The notes: generated from the sequence alone by a model not told the origin. A stretch of 64,000 bases of DNA from Thalassospiraceae bacterium LMO-SO8 (GCA_031655335.1 CP134226.1:3592001-3656000); one strand, 5' to 3'. Positions 50,214-58,987 are shown, numbered from the stretch's first letter. Numbers and translations are program-made.

Positions 50214-51452
50214 TTACTGGGCCTTCCGCGGCCAGTTCACGGGATGCGACGCCCATTTGGACGGCGCCACCACGTTGTACTCGCCGTTCTGGATCTGACG
50301 CAGAACCATCGGCTTGGCGATGTTGTTGCCCTCCGGCGCGAACTTGATCCCGCCATAGAAGGTTTCCATATCCGTCGCCGCGATGGCGTCACGCACCTTT
50401 TCCGGATCCAGGGAATTGGCCCGTTCGAAGGCGTCCTTCCACACCAGAACCGACGCGGTCGCCTGAGCCGACTGATAAGGCACGTTCTTGTAACCGTCGT
50501 AGGTTTTCTTGAACTCCTTGTCGTAGTCGGCAGCCGTGCCGAAGTACTTGTCCTTATAGGTCAAGGTCGGCGCCCACTGGGTCGGGCACAGGAAGTCGTT
50601 GGTCGAAGCGCCGAACTTGCTGGTGATCTTGGCCGCCTCGCAATGGGTCAGCGCGATCATCGGCACGTCGATCTTCATTTCCTTGATCTGGCGCGCCCCC
50701 GTGGCCGCGCCCTTGGAATGGCCGGACAGCAGCAGCAGGTCCGGCTTCAGGGCCTTGACCTTGGTCAGCGTCGAGGAAATGTCGTTCAGGTCACGCGGCA
50801 TCTTGTCGTCGATCACGACCTTCATGCCGTATTTCTTGGCGTCTTCCAGCACACCGGCCCGCACGTCGAGGGAGAACGGATCGTTCTCGAACGCCATGGC
50901 GATCTTCACGTCGGACGCCTTCTTGCCGTTCTTTTCGGCGATTTCGGCGGCCAGGCCGATCGAACTGGCAAGGTACTGTTCGGACGTCGACAGGACCGCG
51001 AACAGGTACTTGTAGCCCTTGTTGAACAGCGAGCGCGACGCGCCTTCCGCCTCGATCATGGGCACCTTGTATTTTTCGATAATCGGCGCGGCGGCCTTGG
51101 TGGTGGCCGACGAATACGGCCCCAGGAAGTATTTCACGCCGTCCTGGTTGACCAAGCGCTCAAGCAGCTGCGCGGTACGGAGCGGCGTCGATTCGTCGTC
51201 GTAATACTGGATCTTCAGTTTGTAGGATTTACCACCGATCTTGACGCCGCCCATCGCGTTGATCTTCGCGACGCCGATGTCGTAGCCGTTCTTGGCATGG
51301 ATGCCGTTGGTCGAATACTTGCCGGTGAACGAAATCGCCGAACCGAGGATGATGGTGTCGCCTTCGACCTTGGCTTGCGCCGGGTTGGCGAAGGCCAAAC
51401 CCGCGACCGCAAGGCTCGCGGCGACGACGGAAATGAGTCGTTTGCTGTTCAT
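50214..51452 (-). CDS. livJ: Branched-chain amino acid ABC transporter substrate-binding protein
   Basis: A 412-residue periplasmic receptor with a signal peptide (MNSKRLISVVAASLAVAGLA, cleaved after NPAQA). It has the Leu/Ile/Val-binding fold: ILGSAISFTGKYSTNGIHAKNGYDIGV, YYDDESTPLRTAQLLERLV and KYFLGPYSSATTKAAAPI. The start at 51452 follows GGGAGG. It is the first gene of the liv operon. Amide or short peptide substrates are possible. Confidence 0.9.
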   Translation of the reverse strand: MNSKRLISVVAASLAVAGLAFANPAQAKVEGDTIILGSAISFTGKYSTNGIHAKNGYDIGVAKINAMGGVKIGGKSYKLKIQYYDDESTPLRTAQLLERLVNQDGVKYFLGPYSSATTKAAAPIIEKYKVPMIEAEGASRSLFNKGYKYLFAVLSTSEQYLASSIGLAAEIAEKNGKKASDVKIAMAFENDPFSLDVRAGVLEDAKKYGMKVVIDDKMPRDLNDISSTLTKVKALKPDLLLLSGHSKGAATGARQIKEMKIDVPMIALTHCEAAKITSKFGASTNDFLCPTQWAPTLTYKDKYFGTAADYDKEFKKTYDGYKNVPYQSAQATASVLVWKDAFERANSLDPEKVRDAIAATDMETFYGGIKFAPEGNNIAKPMVLRQIQNGEYNVVAPSKWASHPVNWPRKAQ

Positions 51453-51470
51453 GCGTGTCCTCCCAGACAT

Positions 51471-51684
51471 ATGTGTAAGGCATTTTATCCGTACGCCATT
51501 GCGGCGCTTATCGAAACGTCTGCCTCATTATTGCCGGCCTCCCGGAACGTCTCGGCACCGTCACCGGCACAGAGCAGCCCGGAGGAGCCGTTCGCGCCTG
51601 ATATTAGCCAAGTCATGGAAAGGCGCAAGCGGAACCCCAGGATCGCCACCGAACACATTGATATGTATGAGAGTTTTTTTGGGA
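51471..51684. other. Intergenic region upstream of livJ
   Basis: These 214 bases contain no supported gene. The livJ promoter is expected at the left end. No terminator-like hairpin with a T run was found for the SocA-like gene whose stop is at 51685. Confidence 0.5.
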
Positions 51685-52218
51685 CTAGGAGTTTTTCGCG
51701 CCCGGGTCCCAGGCCTTGACCTGAACCGGCTTGCCCGTCTGGGTAACAAAAACCTTGGGCTTCACCACCTGCTGAACCCCTGGCGTGTTTTCGGCCCGCA
51801 CGAACGACAGACGCATGGCATCAAGGGTGATTTCCGTCCGGGCGCCCTTGGCCCGGGCCTGCTTGTAGGCGCTGGTTCCCTTGGTTATTTGGTTCAGCCG
51901 CTCCATCGACGCATGGCCGAAGCGGCGCCACAGACTGGTCAGGTAGCCGTCGATTTCATGGGGAATGAAAAGCTCGACATCGATGTTGGGGCGCCCGCGG
52001 GAGAATCCGGCGTAGATATTCGGCTCCATGGGGCCGAGTTCGTCGGCGACGAAAACGGCCGGCATCAATTTGCGCCCGTTATGCAGCACGGCGTAATAGC
52101 CCTGCGCCAGGAACAGGAGCCGCTGAAGCTTTTGCGGCTGTAGATATTCATTCTGTTCCAACGCCGTGTCCGCGAACCAGAAGGCCACGTCGAAGGCGCT
52201 TTTTACATCGGCACGCAT
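51685..52218 (-). CDS. SocA/Panacea-domain (DUF4065) protein
   Basis: A 177-residue protein starting MRADVKSAFDVAFWFADTAL, with LQPQKLQRLLFLAQGYYAVLHNGRKLMPAVFVADELGPMEPNIY and YLTSLWRRFGHASMERLNQIT. This is the DUF4065 domain, found in the antitoxin SocA, which in Caulobacter delivers the toxin SocB to ClpXP, and in many phage and prophage proteins. No toxin-like frame is adjacent on either side. The start at 52218 follows AAGGGTGAAGG; the frame extends to 52383. Confidence 0.85.
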   Translation of the reverse strand: MRADVKSAFDVAFWFADTALEQNEYLQPQKLQRLLFLAQGYYAVLHNGRKLMPAVFVADELGPMEPNIYAGFSRGRPNIDVELFIPHEIDGYLTSLWRRFGHASMERLNQITKGTSAYKQARAKGARTEITLDAMRLSFVRAENTPGVQQVVKPKVFVTQTGKPVQVKAWDPGAKNS

Positions 52219-52398
52219 GCCTTCACCCTTGTTTCCGGTGTCGTTCCGGTGCGCCGGTCTGTCCGGCTTGATGATCTCCACGCCGCAAGCCTTGAGCGGG
52301 CGGCCCGAGTATGGCCCGCCATTGACCAAGGAAAGATTAACATGGGCCCGCCATGGGAGGTCCAGCCCAAACATGCCCCGCACATCGCGGCGGTTGTG

Positions 52399-52436
52399 CC
52401 TGCCTTCCGCGCATGAACCTGCCTTCCGCGCATGAA
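52399..52436 (-). repeat. 19-bp tandem duplication next to a terminator
   Basis: CCTGCCTTCCGCGCATGAA occurs twice without a gap (52399-52417 and 52418-52436), identical in both units. The second unit ends in the terminator's T tract region (as AAAAA on plus). It lies between the SocA-like gene promoter and the minus-strand gene end. Confidence 0.85.
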
Positions 52437-52457
52437 AAAGCCGGCCATCGGGCCGGC
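52435..52457 (-). terminator. Terminator of the 52485-52913 gene
   Basis: GCCGGCC (52440-52446) pairs with GGCCGGC (52451-52457) around a 4-base loop. On the minus strand five T residues follow. It lies 28 bases past the stop codon of the minus-strand gene. Confidence 0.8.
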
Positions 52458-52484
52458 GCGCAGGGCGGTCCGCGGCGGGATCGG

Positions 52485-52913
52485 CTAAAGACGCATGCTC
52501 AGGGTCGTGCCCTTCCTGGGCAGCGTGCCGTGAATGACCTGGGCGTTCAGCTCGTAAGTCGCGATCGCCTTGGAGACAAGGCCGCCGAAATTCCTTGGCC
52601 GGCCTTCCTCGCCGTAGACCTTGGGGGCGGTCATCTCACTCTGAATGATCCTGGCGAAGGTGTCGTTGGGTGCCGTGAAACGCCCGCGCCCCAGGTTCGG
52701 ATTGCGCCGCCGGTCGTCGGACAGGGCCCGGCGGTCATCGTATTTGTCATCCGGCGCGTTCTGGAAGCCGAACTGGGCGGCTTCGAACGACATCGCATTG
52801 CTGCCGCTCAGTTCCTCCACGCGCCCATGGCTGGCCACCGCCGCGGCGCCCGTCATGCGGGCGGTCGAGACGCTGGAAATGGCCGGCGCGGCGGTTGGAG
52901 AAATCTTCGCCAT
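52485..52913 (-). CDS. Conserved hypothetical protein, disordered with conserved C-terminus
   Basis: A 142-residue protein starting MAKISPTAAPAISSVSTARM, low in complexity at first, with a charged middle (YDDRRALSDDRRRNPNLGRGRF) and a more ordered end (LVSKAIATYELNAQVIHGTLP, then RKGTTLSMRL). I recall similar C-termini in uncharacterised alphaproteobacterial proteins but no function. The start at 52913 follows ACGGGAA; the frame runs back to 53006. Its terminator is visible downstream. Confidence 0.7.
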   Translation of the reverse strand: MAKISPTAAPAISSVSTARMTGAAAVASHGRVEELSGSNAMSFEAAQFGFQNAPDDKYDDRRALSDDRRRNPNLGRGRFTAPNDTFARIIQSEMTAPKVYGEEGRPRNFGGLVSKAIATYELNAQVIHGTLPRKGTTLSMRL

Positions 52914-53079
52914 ATTCCCGTTCGTTAACGTGTCGTTTTTGGCTCCCGGCCGCGTGCGGCGCACGCGAACCGGGCACACTGCTCCATTAAGGCGCAGGTA
53001 CACCACTACACTGTATAAATTATAGGAGTCTTAACGGCAGAACAACCCTAGAAGCCCCAGCCTTTTCAGGATGTTATGA

Positions 53080-53970
53080 TTAACGCGCCGAAGGAACGGC
53101 GCCCTTCCCGCCCGTCGGTGCGGCGAGAAAGTTCAAAACGGCCTCCCCGGCGCCGAAGTCATAGACGTCGCCATGCCCCGCCCCCGGCAGCCAGGCCGCC
53201 GTCTTGGGTTCCGCCGCAAGGGCGAACAGGCGCATTCCCTGGTCCTGCGGAACGACCCGATCGGCGCTGCCGTGGAGGATCAGGACCGGGCATCGTACGG
53301 CGCCGATCTTGGCGCTGGAATCGTAGCGGTCACGGGTCAGCAGGCCGGTCGGAAGCCAGGGATAGTGCACCCCGGCCGCATCGGTCATGGCGGTGAACGG
53401 CGCTTCGAGCACCAAAGCCCGCACCGGCGTTCCCGCCAGAGCGAGTTCGAGGGCCGCCTGCACGGCCACACCCGTGCCGAGGGATTCGCCGTAGACGACG
53501 ATGCTTGCCGGATCATGCCCCTTATCCGCCAGCCAGGCCAGATTGGCCCGAGCATCGGCATACAGCCCCGCTTCCGTCGGGCTGCCCGGATTGCCGCCAT
53601 ACCCCCGGTATTCCGCCAACATCACGCCAATCCCCTGGCGCGCGAAGAGACGCGCCTTGAAAGCACGGTCGGCGATGGTGCCCGCATTGCCATGGAGATA
53701 GAGAATGACCGGACGGCCGGGCTGGGGCGCCATATACCAGGATCGAAGTTCGACCCCGTCCGCCGTCGATACGCGAACCTCGCCCGCGTCGGGCAAGCCG
53801 GCGTCGGCGGGCGCGCCGGCCACACCGCCCGGATGATACATCAGGCGCCGCTGCCCAAGGTACACCAGACCGACGACAAGAACGTAGGTGCCGACAGCGA
53901 GAATCAAAACCTGTAAGGCGACCAGCATCACCGGGCCGTACGGCCGCCGGCCTGGCCCAGGGGCCCGCAT
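53080..53970 (-). CDS. Membrane-anchored alpha/beta hydrolase
   Basis: A 296-residue protein with one N-terminal helix (VLILAVGTYVLVVGLVYLGQRR) and a hydrolase domain like BEM46/YqkD proteins: oxyanion LYLHGNAGTIADRA, YRGYGGNPGSPTE, nucleophile VVYGESLGTGVAVQ, Asp in ILHGSADRVVP and His in GAGHGDVYDF. The active site probably faces the periplasm. The start at 53970 is 7 bases after the preceding stop; ATG 53928 is an alternative that begins directly before the helix. Same-strand neighbour upstream encodes a lipoprotein. Confidence 0.88.
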   Translation of the reverse strand: MRAPGPGRRPYGPVMLVALQVLILAVGTYVLVVGLVYLGQRRLMYHPGGVAGAPADAGLPDAGEVRVSTADGVELRSWYMAPQPGRPVILYLHGNAGTIADRAFKARLFARQGIGVMLAEYRGYGGNPGSPTEAGLYADARANLAWLADKGHDPASIVVYGESLGTGVAVQAALELALAGTPVRALVLEAPFTAMTDAAGVHYPWLPTGLLTRDRYDSSAKIGAVRCPVLILHGSADRVVPQDQGMRLFALAAEPKTAAWLPGAGHGDVYDFGAGEAVLNFLAAPTGGKGAVPSAR

Positions 53971-53977
53971 CCTGGGG

Positions 53978-54550
53978 TCACGGCTTCGTTTCAGACTGGC
54001 CGGACACAGCCGGCGGCAAGGCGGGAAGCGGCGCCGTCGCCGGGGTGGCCGCCGAGCCCTGCCGGCCGAACAGCACGCCCATGGGACGGGCCCCTTCCGC
54101 GAACCCGGACAGGGGCGTGCCCGGCTGTCCGGGCGTTCCGCCGGCGGCGGGCCGCAGATCGGCGCCCCGCCCCGCCACGGTCCGCGTTCCTACCGCGCCG
54201 GTGCAGGCAAACTCGGCGCCGACCGGCGTCAGCATGGGGCATTGGGCGTAACCGTTGCCGACAAAGGCAATGCCGGTGCCGTAGGGAGCACAGGTTTCAG
54301 CGGCAAGCCGCGCAACCTCTGCCGGCGTGGTCGACCGCTTGGAATAACAGATGGTAACCGAATTTCGTGTTTTTGGGGTTTTGGCAAAATCGGGGTCATC
54401 ACGGTTGTAGGCGACAGGATCGTAGACATAGGGCCTGACCATTCCACAGCCGCCGAGCAAGGCCGCGGCGAGAACAGCGAAAGTCGCGGTGCGGACCGTT
54501 CTCAAACGGGCTTCCCTTGTCCGGTCAATGCGTTGGTGCGGCGTGGCCAT
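53978..54550 (-). CDS. Putative lipoprotein (190 aa)
   Basis: Lipobox ALLGGCG at about residue 35 follows a hydrophobic TATFAVLAAALLGG stretch, so it is exported and lipid-modified. The mature part includes VYDPVAYNRDDPDFAKTP, CYSKRSTTPAEVARLAAETCAPYGTG and a proline/glycine-rich, probably disordered tail. An AETCAPYG-type cysteine pair may form a disulfide. The domain resembles many alphaproteobacterial lipoproteins of unknown function. Close coupling to the hydrolase gene suggests an operon. Confidence 0.7.
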   Translation of the reverse strand: MATPHQRIDRTREARLRTVRTATFAVLAAALLGGCGMVRPYVYDPVAYNRDDPDFAKTPKTRNSVTICYSKRSTTPAEVARLAAETCAPYGTGIAFVGNGYAQCPMLTPVGAEFACTGAVGTRTVAGRGADLRPAAGGTPGQPGTPLSGFAEGARPMGVLFGRQGSAATPATAPLPALPPAVSGQSETKP

Positions 54551-54604
54551 GGTCTCGCTATAGCCTCTTTTTCACGCCCCGGCAAACCCCATGCCGACCG
54601 GGAA

Positions 54605-54636
54605 TTGCCGACAATTTTATCTAAAAGTGTCGGCAA
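54605..54636. promoter_or_regulatory. 9-bp inverted repeat with 14-bp AT-rich spacer in a divergent promoter
   Basis: TTGCCGACA (54605-54613) and TGTCGGCAA (54628-54636) are exact inverted copies. The spacer is AT-rich (ATTTTATCTAAAAG). It sits between the divergent lipoprotein gene (start 54550) and the 54755 gene. It could be an operator or, if transcribed, a hairpin. Confidence 0.55.
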
Positions 54637-54754
54637 ATAATTCATTCGGGCACATTTTTCGCATCCATTAGACTATATCGAAAGTCATAGATTCGGCCAT
54701 GCAACGAACCGGCATGCCGACGCTGGATATACATCGAACGCAGGAGCACACGAA

Positions 54755-55492
54755 ATGACACGCGCGGCACAGGCGATGACGGCACCGAAACGAGGCAGGT
54801 TCCGCCCGTTCCGGGCGCTTGCCCTGGTCTTCGGCGTGTTGGGGGTGGCCTTCGGTCTGCTCGCTCATTTCGCCTCGCCCGCCCCCCAGGAAACCGACAC
54901 GACGGATGTCGCCGGCTACCTGCCCGACATGGAAATCAAGAAACGGGAGGTCCAGCACATCGGCGCGGCGGCCCTGCAACTCTACGTGGCCCGCGCGCGC
55001 GCGCCCCTGGCGGATCCGAATTTCTTCATCGGCCCCATCGAAATCGGCATGACTTATGAGAATTTCCTCAAGATCATTCCCACGCCCGAATCCCTCAAGG
55101 CGGCCCAGGCCGGCGTGATCGGCGTCCTGCGCACGGACAAGGGAGTGTTCACCGCCCACTTCCCGACGGCCGAAAAGGACGCGACCGCCTTTCGCCTGAG
55201 CTATACACAGACGTTCCGATTTCATACCGAACGCGAAATCACCGAACATCTGGGCAATTTGTGGGGCAAGCCTTCCACCTCTGAATGCACCCGCCTGTCC
55301 TACGGCAACGGCCAGGATTGCCGTTATCAGTGGTGGCCCGTGAACGGCGTGCGCGTCAACGCCCAGCTGCGCGTGACCAACGACCGCCTGCACGGGCGCC
55401 CGGAAATCACGCTGCGGGTCGATGCCGCCGACGAACGCACGGAAGGCCGCCGCTGGTCGTCCAACAAGGTCGCCTTCGCCGTCGGCCGTTGA
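54755..55492 (+). CDS. Conserved hypothetical single-pass membrane protein (245 aa)
   Basis: Starts MTRAAQAMTAPKRGRFRPF with one helix at about 20-41 (ALALVFGVLGVAFGLLAHFA), then a periplasmic or extracytoplasmic beta-rich domain: FIGPIEIGMTYENFLKIIPTPESL, the region TAHFPTAEKDATAFRLSYTQTF and a two-cysteine stretch (TSECTRLSYGNGQDCRYQWW). No family recognised. A GGAG 11 bases before the ATG supports the start. Confidence 0.72.
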   Translation: MTRAAQAMTAPKRGRFRPFRALALVFGVLGVAFGLLAHFASPAPQETDTTDVAGYLPDMEIKKREVQHIGAAALQLYVARARAPLADPNFFIGPIEIGMTYENFLKIIPTPESLKAAQAGVIGVLRTDKGVFTAHFPTAEKDATAFRLSYTQTFRFHTEREITEHLGNLWGKPSTSECTRLSYGNGQDCRYQWWPVNGVRVNAQLRVTNDRLHGRPEITLRVDAADERTEGRRWSSNKVAFAVGR

Positions 55493-55605
55493 CGCCCCTT
55501 CAATTTCAACCTGTGAAATGCGCTGAATCTTGCCCGCACCTCTGAACCGTGCGAGTTTGACGCCTCATTTGGCGCCAACGATAAGCAAACAGGAAGGAGC
55601 ACCCG

Positions 55606-56829
55606 ATGCCGGATGCAACCGACGCCCCCCAACTTGCCCCCAAGTCCCCGCAGGCGAAGCCTGAATTCAACTGGGAAGACCCCTTCGGGCTGGTCGATCA
55701 GCTGACCGAGGACGAACGCATGGTCGCCGAAACGGCCCGCGCCTATTCCCAGGACAAATTGATGCCGCGGGTTCTCGAATCCTTCCGCAACGAGACCTTC
55801 GACCGCGAAATCTTCAATGAAATGGGCGAATTGGGTTTTCTCGGCCCGACCATCCCCGAACAGTACGGCGGCGCCGGCGTCGGCCATGTGTGCTACGGCC
55901 TGATCGCGCGCGAGGTGGAGCGGGTCGATTCCGGCTACCGCTCAAGCTTAAGCGTACAGTCGTCGCTGGTCATGTACCCGATCTATGCCTACGGCACCGA
56001 GGAACAGCGCATGAAGTTTCTCCCGCGCCTGGCCAAGGGCGAGATCGTCGGCGCCTTCGGCCTGACCGAGCCGGACCACGGCTCCGACCCGGGCGGCATG
56101 AAGACCCGGGCCGAGAAGGTCGATGGGGGCTACGTGCTGACCGGCAACAAGATGTGGATTTCCAACAGCCCGATCGCCGACGTGTTCGTCGTCTGGGGCA
56201 AGCTGGACGGCAAGATCCGCGGCTTCCTGCTGGAAAAGGGCATGAAAGGCCTGTCGGCGCCGAAGATCGAGGGTAAGTTCTCCCTGCGCACGTCGCTGAC
56301 CGGCGAAGTCGTCATGGATAACGTGTTCGTGCCCGAGGAAAACCTGCTGCCCAACGTGTCCGGCCTGGCCGGTCCCTTCGGCTGCCTGAACAAGGCGCGA
56401 TTCGGCATTTCCTGGGGGGCTCTGGGTGCCGCCGAATTCTGCTGGCACGCCGCCCGCCAATACACCCTCGACCGCAAGCAGTTCGGCCGTCCGCTGGCCG
56501 CCAACCAGCTGATCCAGAAAAAGCTGGCCGACATGCTGACCGAGATCACCCTCGGCCTGCAAGCCTGCCTGCGGGTCGGCCGCATGCTCGACGAGGGCAC
56601 CTGCCCACCGGAAAACATCTCGCTGGTCAAGCGCAACTCGACGGGCAAGGCGCTCGACATCGCGCGCATGGCCCGCGACATGCACGGCGGCAACGGCATC
56701 GCGGATGAATTCCATATCATCCGGCACCTTCTTAACCTTGAAACGGTTAATACGTACGAAGGCACCCACGATATCCACGCCCTGATCCTGGGCCGGGCGC
56801 AAACGGGCATTCAGGCCTTCACGGCGTAA
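55606..56829 (+). CDS. gcdH: Glutaryl-CoA dehydrogenase
   Basis: A 407-residue acyl-CoA dehydrogenase of the GCDH type. [24 protein letters not shown] carries the Arg that positions the glutaryl carboxylate; [17 protein letters not shown] is the FAD-binding region; and the catalytic Glu is in [18 protein letters not shown]. It oxidises and decarboxylates glutaryl-CoA to crotonyl-CoA in lysine and tryptophan breakdown. The start follows AGGAAGGAG at good spacing. No glutaryl-CoA pathway partner is adjacent, but the enoyl-CoA hydratase at 6.7-7.5 kb could be used downstream. Confidence 0.9.
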   Translation: MPDATDAPQLAPKSPQAKPEFNWEDPFGLVDQLTEDERMVAETARAYSQDKLMPRVLESFRNETFDREIFNEMGELGFLGPTIPEQYGGAGVGHVCYGLIAREVERVDSGYRSSLSVQSSLVMYPIYAYGTEEQRMKFLPRLAKGEIVGAFGLTEPDHGSDPGGMKTRAEKVDGGYVLTGNKMWISNSPIADVFVVWGKLDGKIRGFLLEKGMKGLSAPKIEGKFSLRTSLTGEVVMDNVFVPEENLLPNVSGLAGPFGCLNKARFGISWGALGAAEFCWHAARQYTLDRKQFGRPLAANQLIQKKLADMLTEITLGLQACLRVGRMLDEGTCPPENISLVKRNSTGKALDIARMARDMHGGNGIADEFHIIRHLLNLETVNTYEGTHDIHALILGRAQTGIQAFTA

Positions 56830-56850
56830 TCCCGGGCCGGAGGCGACCCC

Positions 56851-57528
56851 ATGGCTCCATCCGCCGACGTCCCGGACTTGTTCGCCGGCGACGATGACGT
56901 CTGGTGCCAGATCGTCAACCGCACGCCGGGCCCGGTCCGCCGGGGGGCGCTATTCCTCGACCGTGACGGCGTCATGGTCGAGGAACAGCCCTATCTGCAC
57001 CGCATCGAGGACGCCTGCCTGGTCCCCGGCACCGTGGCCGCCATTCGCGCGGCCAACGCCCGGGCCATGCCCGTCGTCGTGGTGACCAATCAGGGCGGCA
57101 TCGGGCTCGGAAAGTACGACTGGGCCGATTTCGCCCGCCTACAGGACTGGATGTGGGCGCAGCTGGCCCAGGCCGACGCCTTCGTCAACGCGATCCTCGC
57201 CTGCCCGCATCATCCAAAGGGCCGTGGCCTGCTGCGGGTGTCGAACCATCCGGACCGCAAGCCCAACCCCGGCATGCTGTTGCGTGCGTTGGAAATTCTG
57301 CCCATCGACGCAGGGGCGTCCTGGATGGTCGGCGACCGCGTGATCGACGTTCAGGCCGCCAAGGCCGCCGGCCTTGCCGGTGCGGTGCATATGCGATCGT
57401 CTCATCAGGATTCCGAAGCCGAACGCGGCAAGGCGGCCGCGCTGGCCGACGCCGGGTTCCGGGTCCGCGCCTGTGACGACGCGGATACATTGACGGAGGC
57501 CCTGAGCCCCTTGTGGGCGCAGGGCTGA
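56851..57528 (+). CDS. HAD-IIIA phosphatase, GmhB-like but lacking part of the zinc site
   Basis: A 225-residue HAD protein. Motif I is LFLDRDGVMVEE, motif II VVVVTNQGGIGLG, motif III RKPNPGM with the preceding variable loop, and motif IV WMVGDRVIDVQAAKAAG. It resembles heptose-bisphosphatases and HisB-type histidinol phosphatases. The zinc-binding loop normally reads CPHHP followed by CxC; here CPHHPKGRG is present but the CxC is replaced by SNH. It starts 22 bases after gcdH. Confidence 0.85.
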   Translation: MAPSADVPDLFAGDDDVWCQIVNRTPGPVRRGALFLDRDGVMVEEQPYLHRIEDACLVPGTVAAIRAANARAMPVVVVTNQGGIGLGKYDWADFARLQDWMWAQLAQADAFVNAILACPHHPKGRGLLRVSNHPDRKPNPGMLLRALEILPIDAGASWMVGDRVIDVQAAKAAGLAGAVHMRSSHQDSEAERGKAAALADAGFRVRACDDADTLTEALSPLWAQG

Positions 57529-57548
57529 AAACGGCCGGGCCGAGCGCT

Positions 57549-58001
57549 TTATTCGCCGCCGTAATGGATGTAGTCGGCCCAGGTCCGCTCAAGCCGTTGC
57601 AAGGCTTGGCAGACCTCCTCAACCTTCGGCTCGTCGATGTATTCGCTGAAGGCGTTGGCGTTGTGATCCTCAAGCGCCTTGACCTGCTTGACCACGGCCC
57701 GCGCCTTGTCCGTCAGCTGCACCGTGATGGACCGCTTGTCGTGCAGGGAGCGTTCCTGGGTCAGATAGCCCATGTCCGTCAGTTTCTTGATGTTGTAGGA
57801 CACGTTGGAGCCCTGATAATAGCCGCGTTCGACCAGATCGCGGATGGCCATGGCCTCGTCCCCGATATTGGCCAGCAGCAAGGCTTGCACGCCGTTCAGA
57901 TCGCGCACCCCCAGGCGGTTCAGTTCAGCCCGGATGACGTCGAGAAAGCGCCGATGCAGGCGCTCGATCAGGCGCGTCAATTCGGAATAGGTTCGGCTCA
58001 C
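57549..58001 (-). CDS. ldtR: MarR family regulator, LdtR-like
   Basis: A 150-residue winged helix protein starting with GTG at 58001 (MSRTYSELTRLIERLHRRFL), AGGAG 9 bases upstream. The recognition stretch RGYYQGSNVSYNIKKLTDMGYLTQER closely matches the LdtR group, which in alphaproteobacteria controls an L,D-transpeptidase gene and osmotic and cell-wall stress. No L,D-transpeptidase is in this window. The identity call is from sequence resemblance. It converges with the HAD gene. Confidence 0.85.
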   Translation of the reverse strand: MSRTYSELTRLIERLHRRFLDVIRAELNRLGVRDLNGVQALLLANIGDEAMAIRDLVERGYYQGSNVSYNIKKLTDMGYLTQERSLHDKRSITVQLTDKARAVVKQVKALEDHNANAFSEYIDEPKVEEVCQALQRLERTWADYIHYGGE

Positions 58002-58130
58002 GTGACGTCTCCTCTGTCTCAAGACTGTTATATTTTCTGTCCCATTTCGCAACAACCAAGTCAGACTCCGGTATCAAGCCGTGGTAACGGCCCTATGGCC
58101 CACCGTGGCGCGGCGTTGTAGGCTCTGGTC

Positions 58131-58958
58131 ATGACCGCGCCGTCCCGCACATTTCGGCGAATCTTCCTCGCCGCCACCCTGCTGTCCGTCGCCGCCTGCG
58201 CCACGGACAAGGTGCCGACGCCGGACGAGATCAAGCAGGACAACGCCGACAGCCGCGCGCGTCAGCTCGTGCGGGTCGGCGACGCATCCCGCGCCGGCGG
58301 CGACAGCGCCTCCGCCCTCGCCTTCTACCAGCGCGCCCAGGCCATGCGCCCCGACTGGGACGAACCCTACCGCCGCACGGGCGAGACCGCCCTGGCGCTC
58401 GGCATGGCGGAAGAGGCCGCCGCGGCCTATACCCGCCTGACCACCCTGGCGCCGGACGACGCGGCCGCCCTCTTGGGCTTGGGCCAGGCCCTCGTCGCCC
58501 TCGACCGCCCGGCGGAAGCCGCCGACGCCTTCACCCGCGCCCAGGCGGCGGCCCCCAAGGACCACCGCCCCCTCAACGGCCTCGGCATCGCGCGCGACCT
58601 TGCGGGCGACCATGCCGGGGCGCAGGATTTCTACCGCCGGGGCCTCGCCCTGGCCCCGGACAGCCTGTCCCTGAAGAACAACCTGGGCCTGTCCCTGGCT
58701 TTGTCCGGTGCCTACGCGGAAGCGATCCGGGTGCTGGGCGATGCCGCCAAGTCGCCTGGCGCGGGCCCCCGCGGACGCCAGAACCTGGCCCTGGTCTACG
58801 GCCTGTCCGGCGACACGGACCGCGCCGCCAAGATCGGCCGCCTGGATTTGACCGAATCTCAGGTGCAGAGCAACCTCAGGCGTTACGAAGCCCTGCGGAA
58901 ACTATCGGACAAGGCCCGGGCGCGGGCCGTGCACACGGGCCAAGGCCCGGACGGCTAG
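58131..58958 (+). CDS. tadD: TPR lipoprotein, TadD-like
   Basis: A 275-residue protein. A signal/lipobox region (FLAATLLSVAACATDK) is followed by about six tetratricopeptide repeats from residue 40 (for example ALAFYQRAQAMRPDWDEPYR and AAAAYTRLTTLAPDDAAALL). In Tad pilus clusters TadD is a lipoprotein that helps localise the secretin. It is on the opposite strand to tadC and convergent, sharing the hairpin at 58988. The TadD name rests on context and repeat structure. Confidence 0.8.
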   Translation: MTAPSRTFRRIFLAATLLSVAACATDKVPTPDEIKQDNADSRARQLVRVGDASRAGGDSASALAFYQRAQAMRPDWDEPYRRTGETALALGMAEEAAAAYTRLTTLAPDDAAALLGLGQALVALDRPAEAADAFTRAQAAAPKDHRPLNGLGIARDLAGDHAGAQDFYRRGLALAPDSLSLKNNLGLSLALSGAYAEAIRVLGDAAKSPGAGPRGRQNLALVYGLSGDTDRAAKIGRLDLTESQVQSNLRRYEALRKLSDKARARAVHTGQGPDG

Positions 58959-58987
58959 GTCTCCGCCGCCCCGGCCGCGGGTAAAGC

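Noticed and set aside
58131-58958. Long opposite-strand frame across the tadD-like gene.
   Set aside because: It is a GC-rich shadow; the plus-strand frame has a signal peptide and tetratricopeptide repeats.
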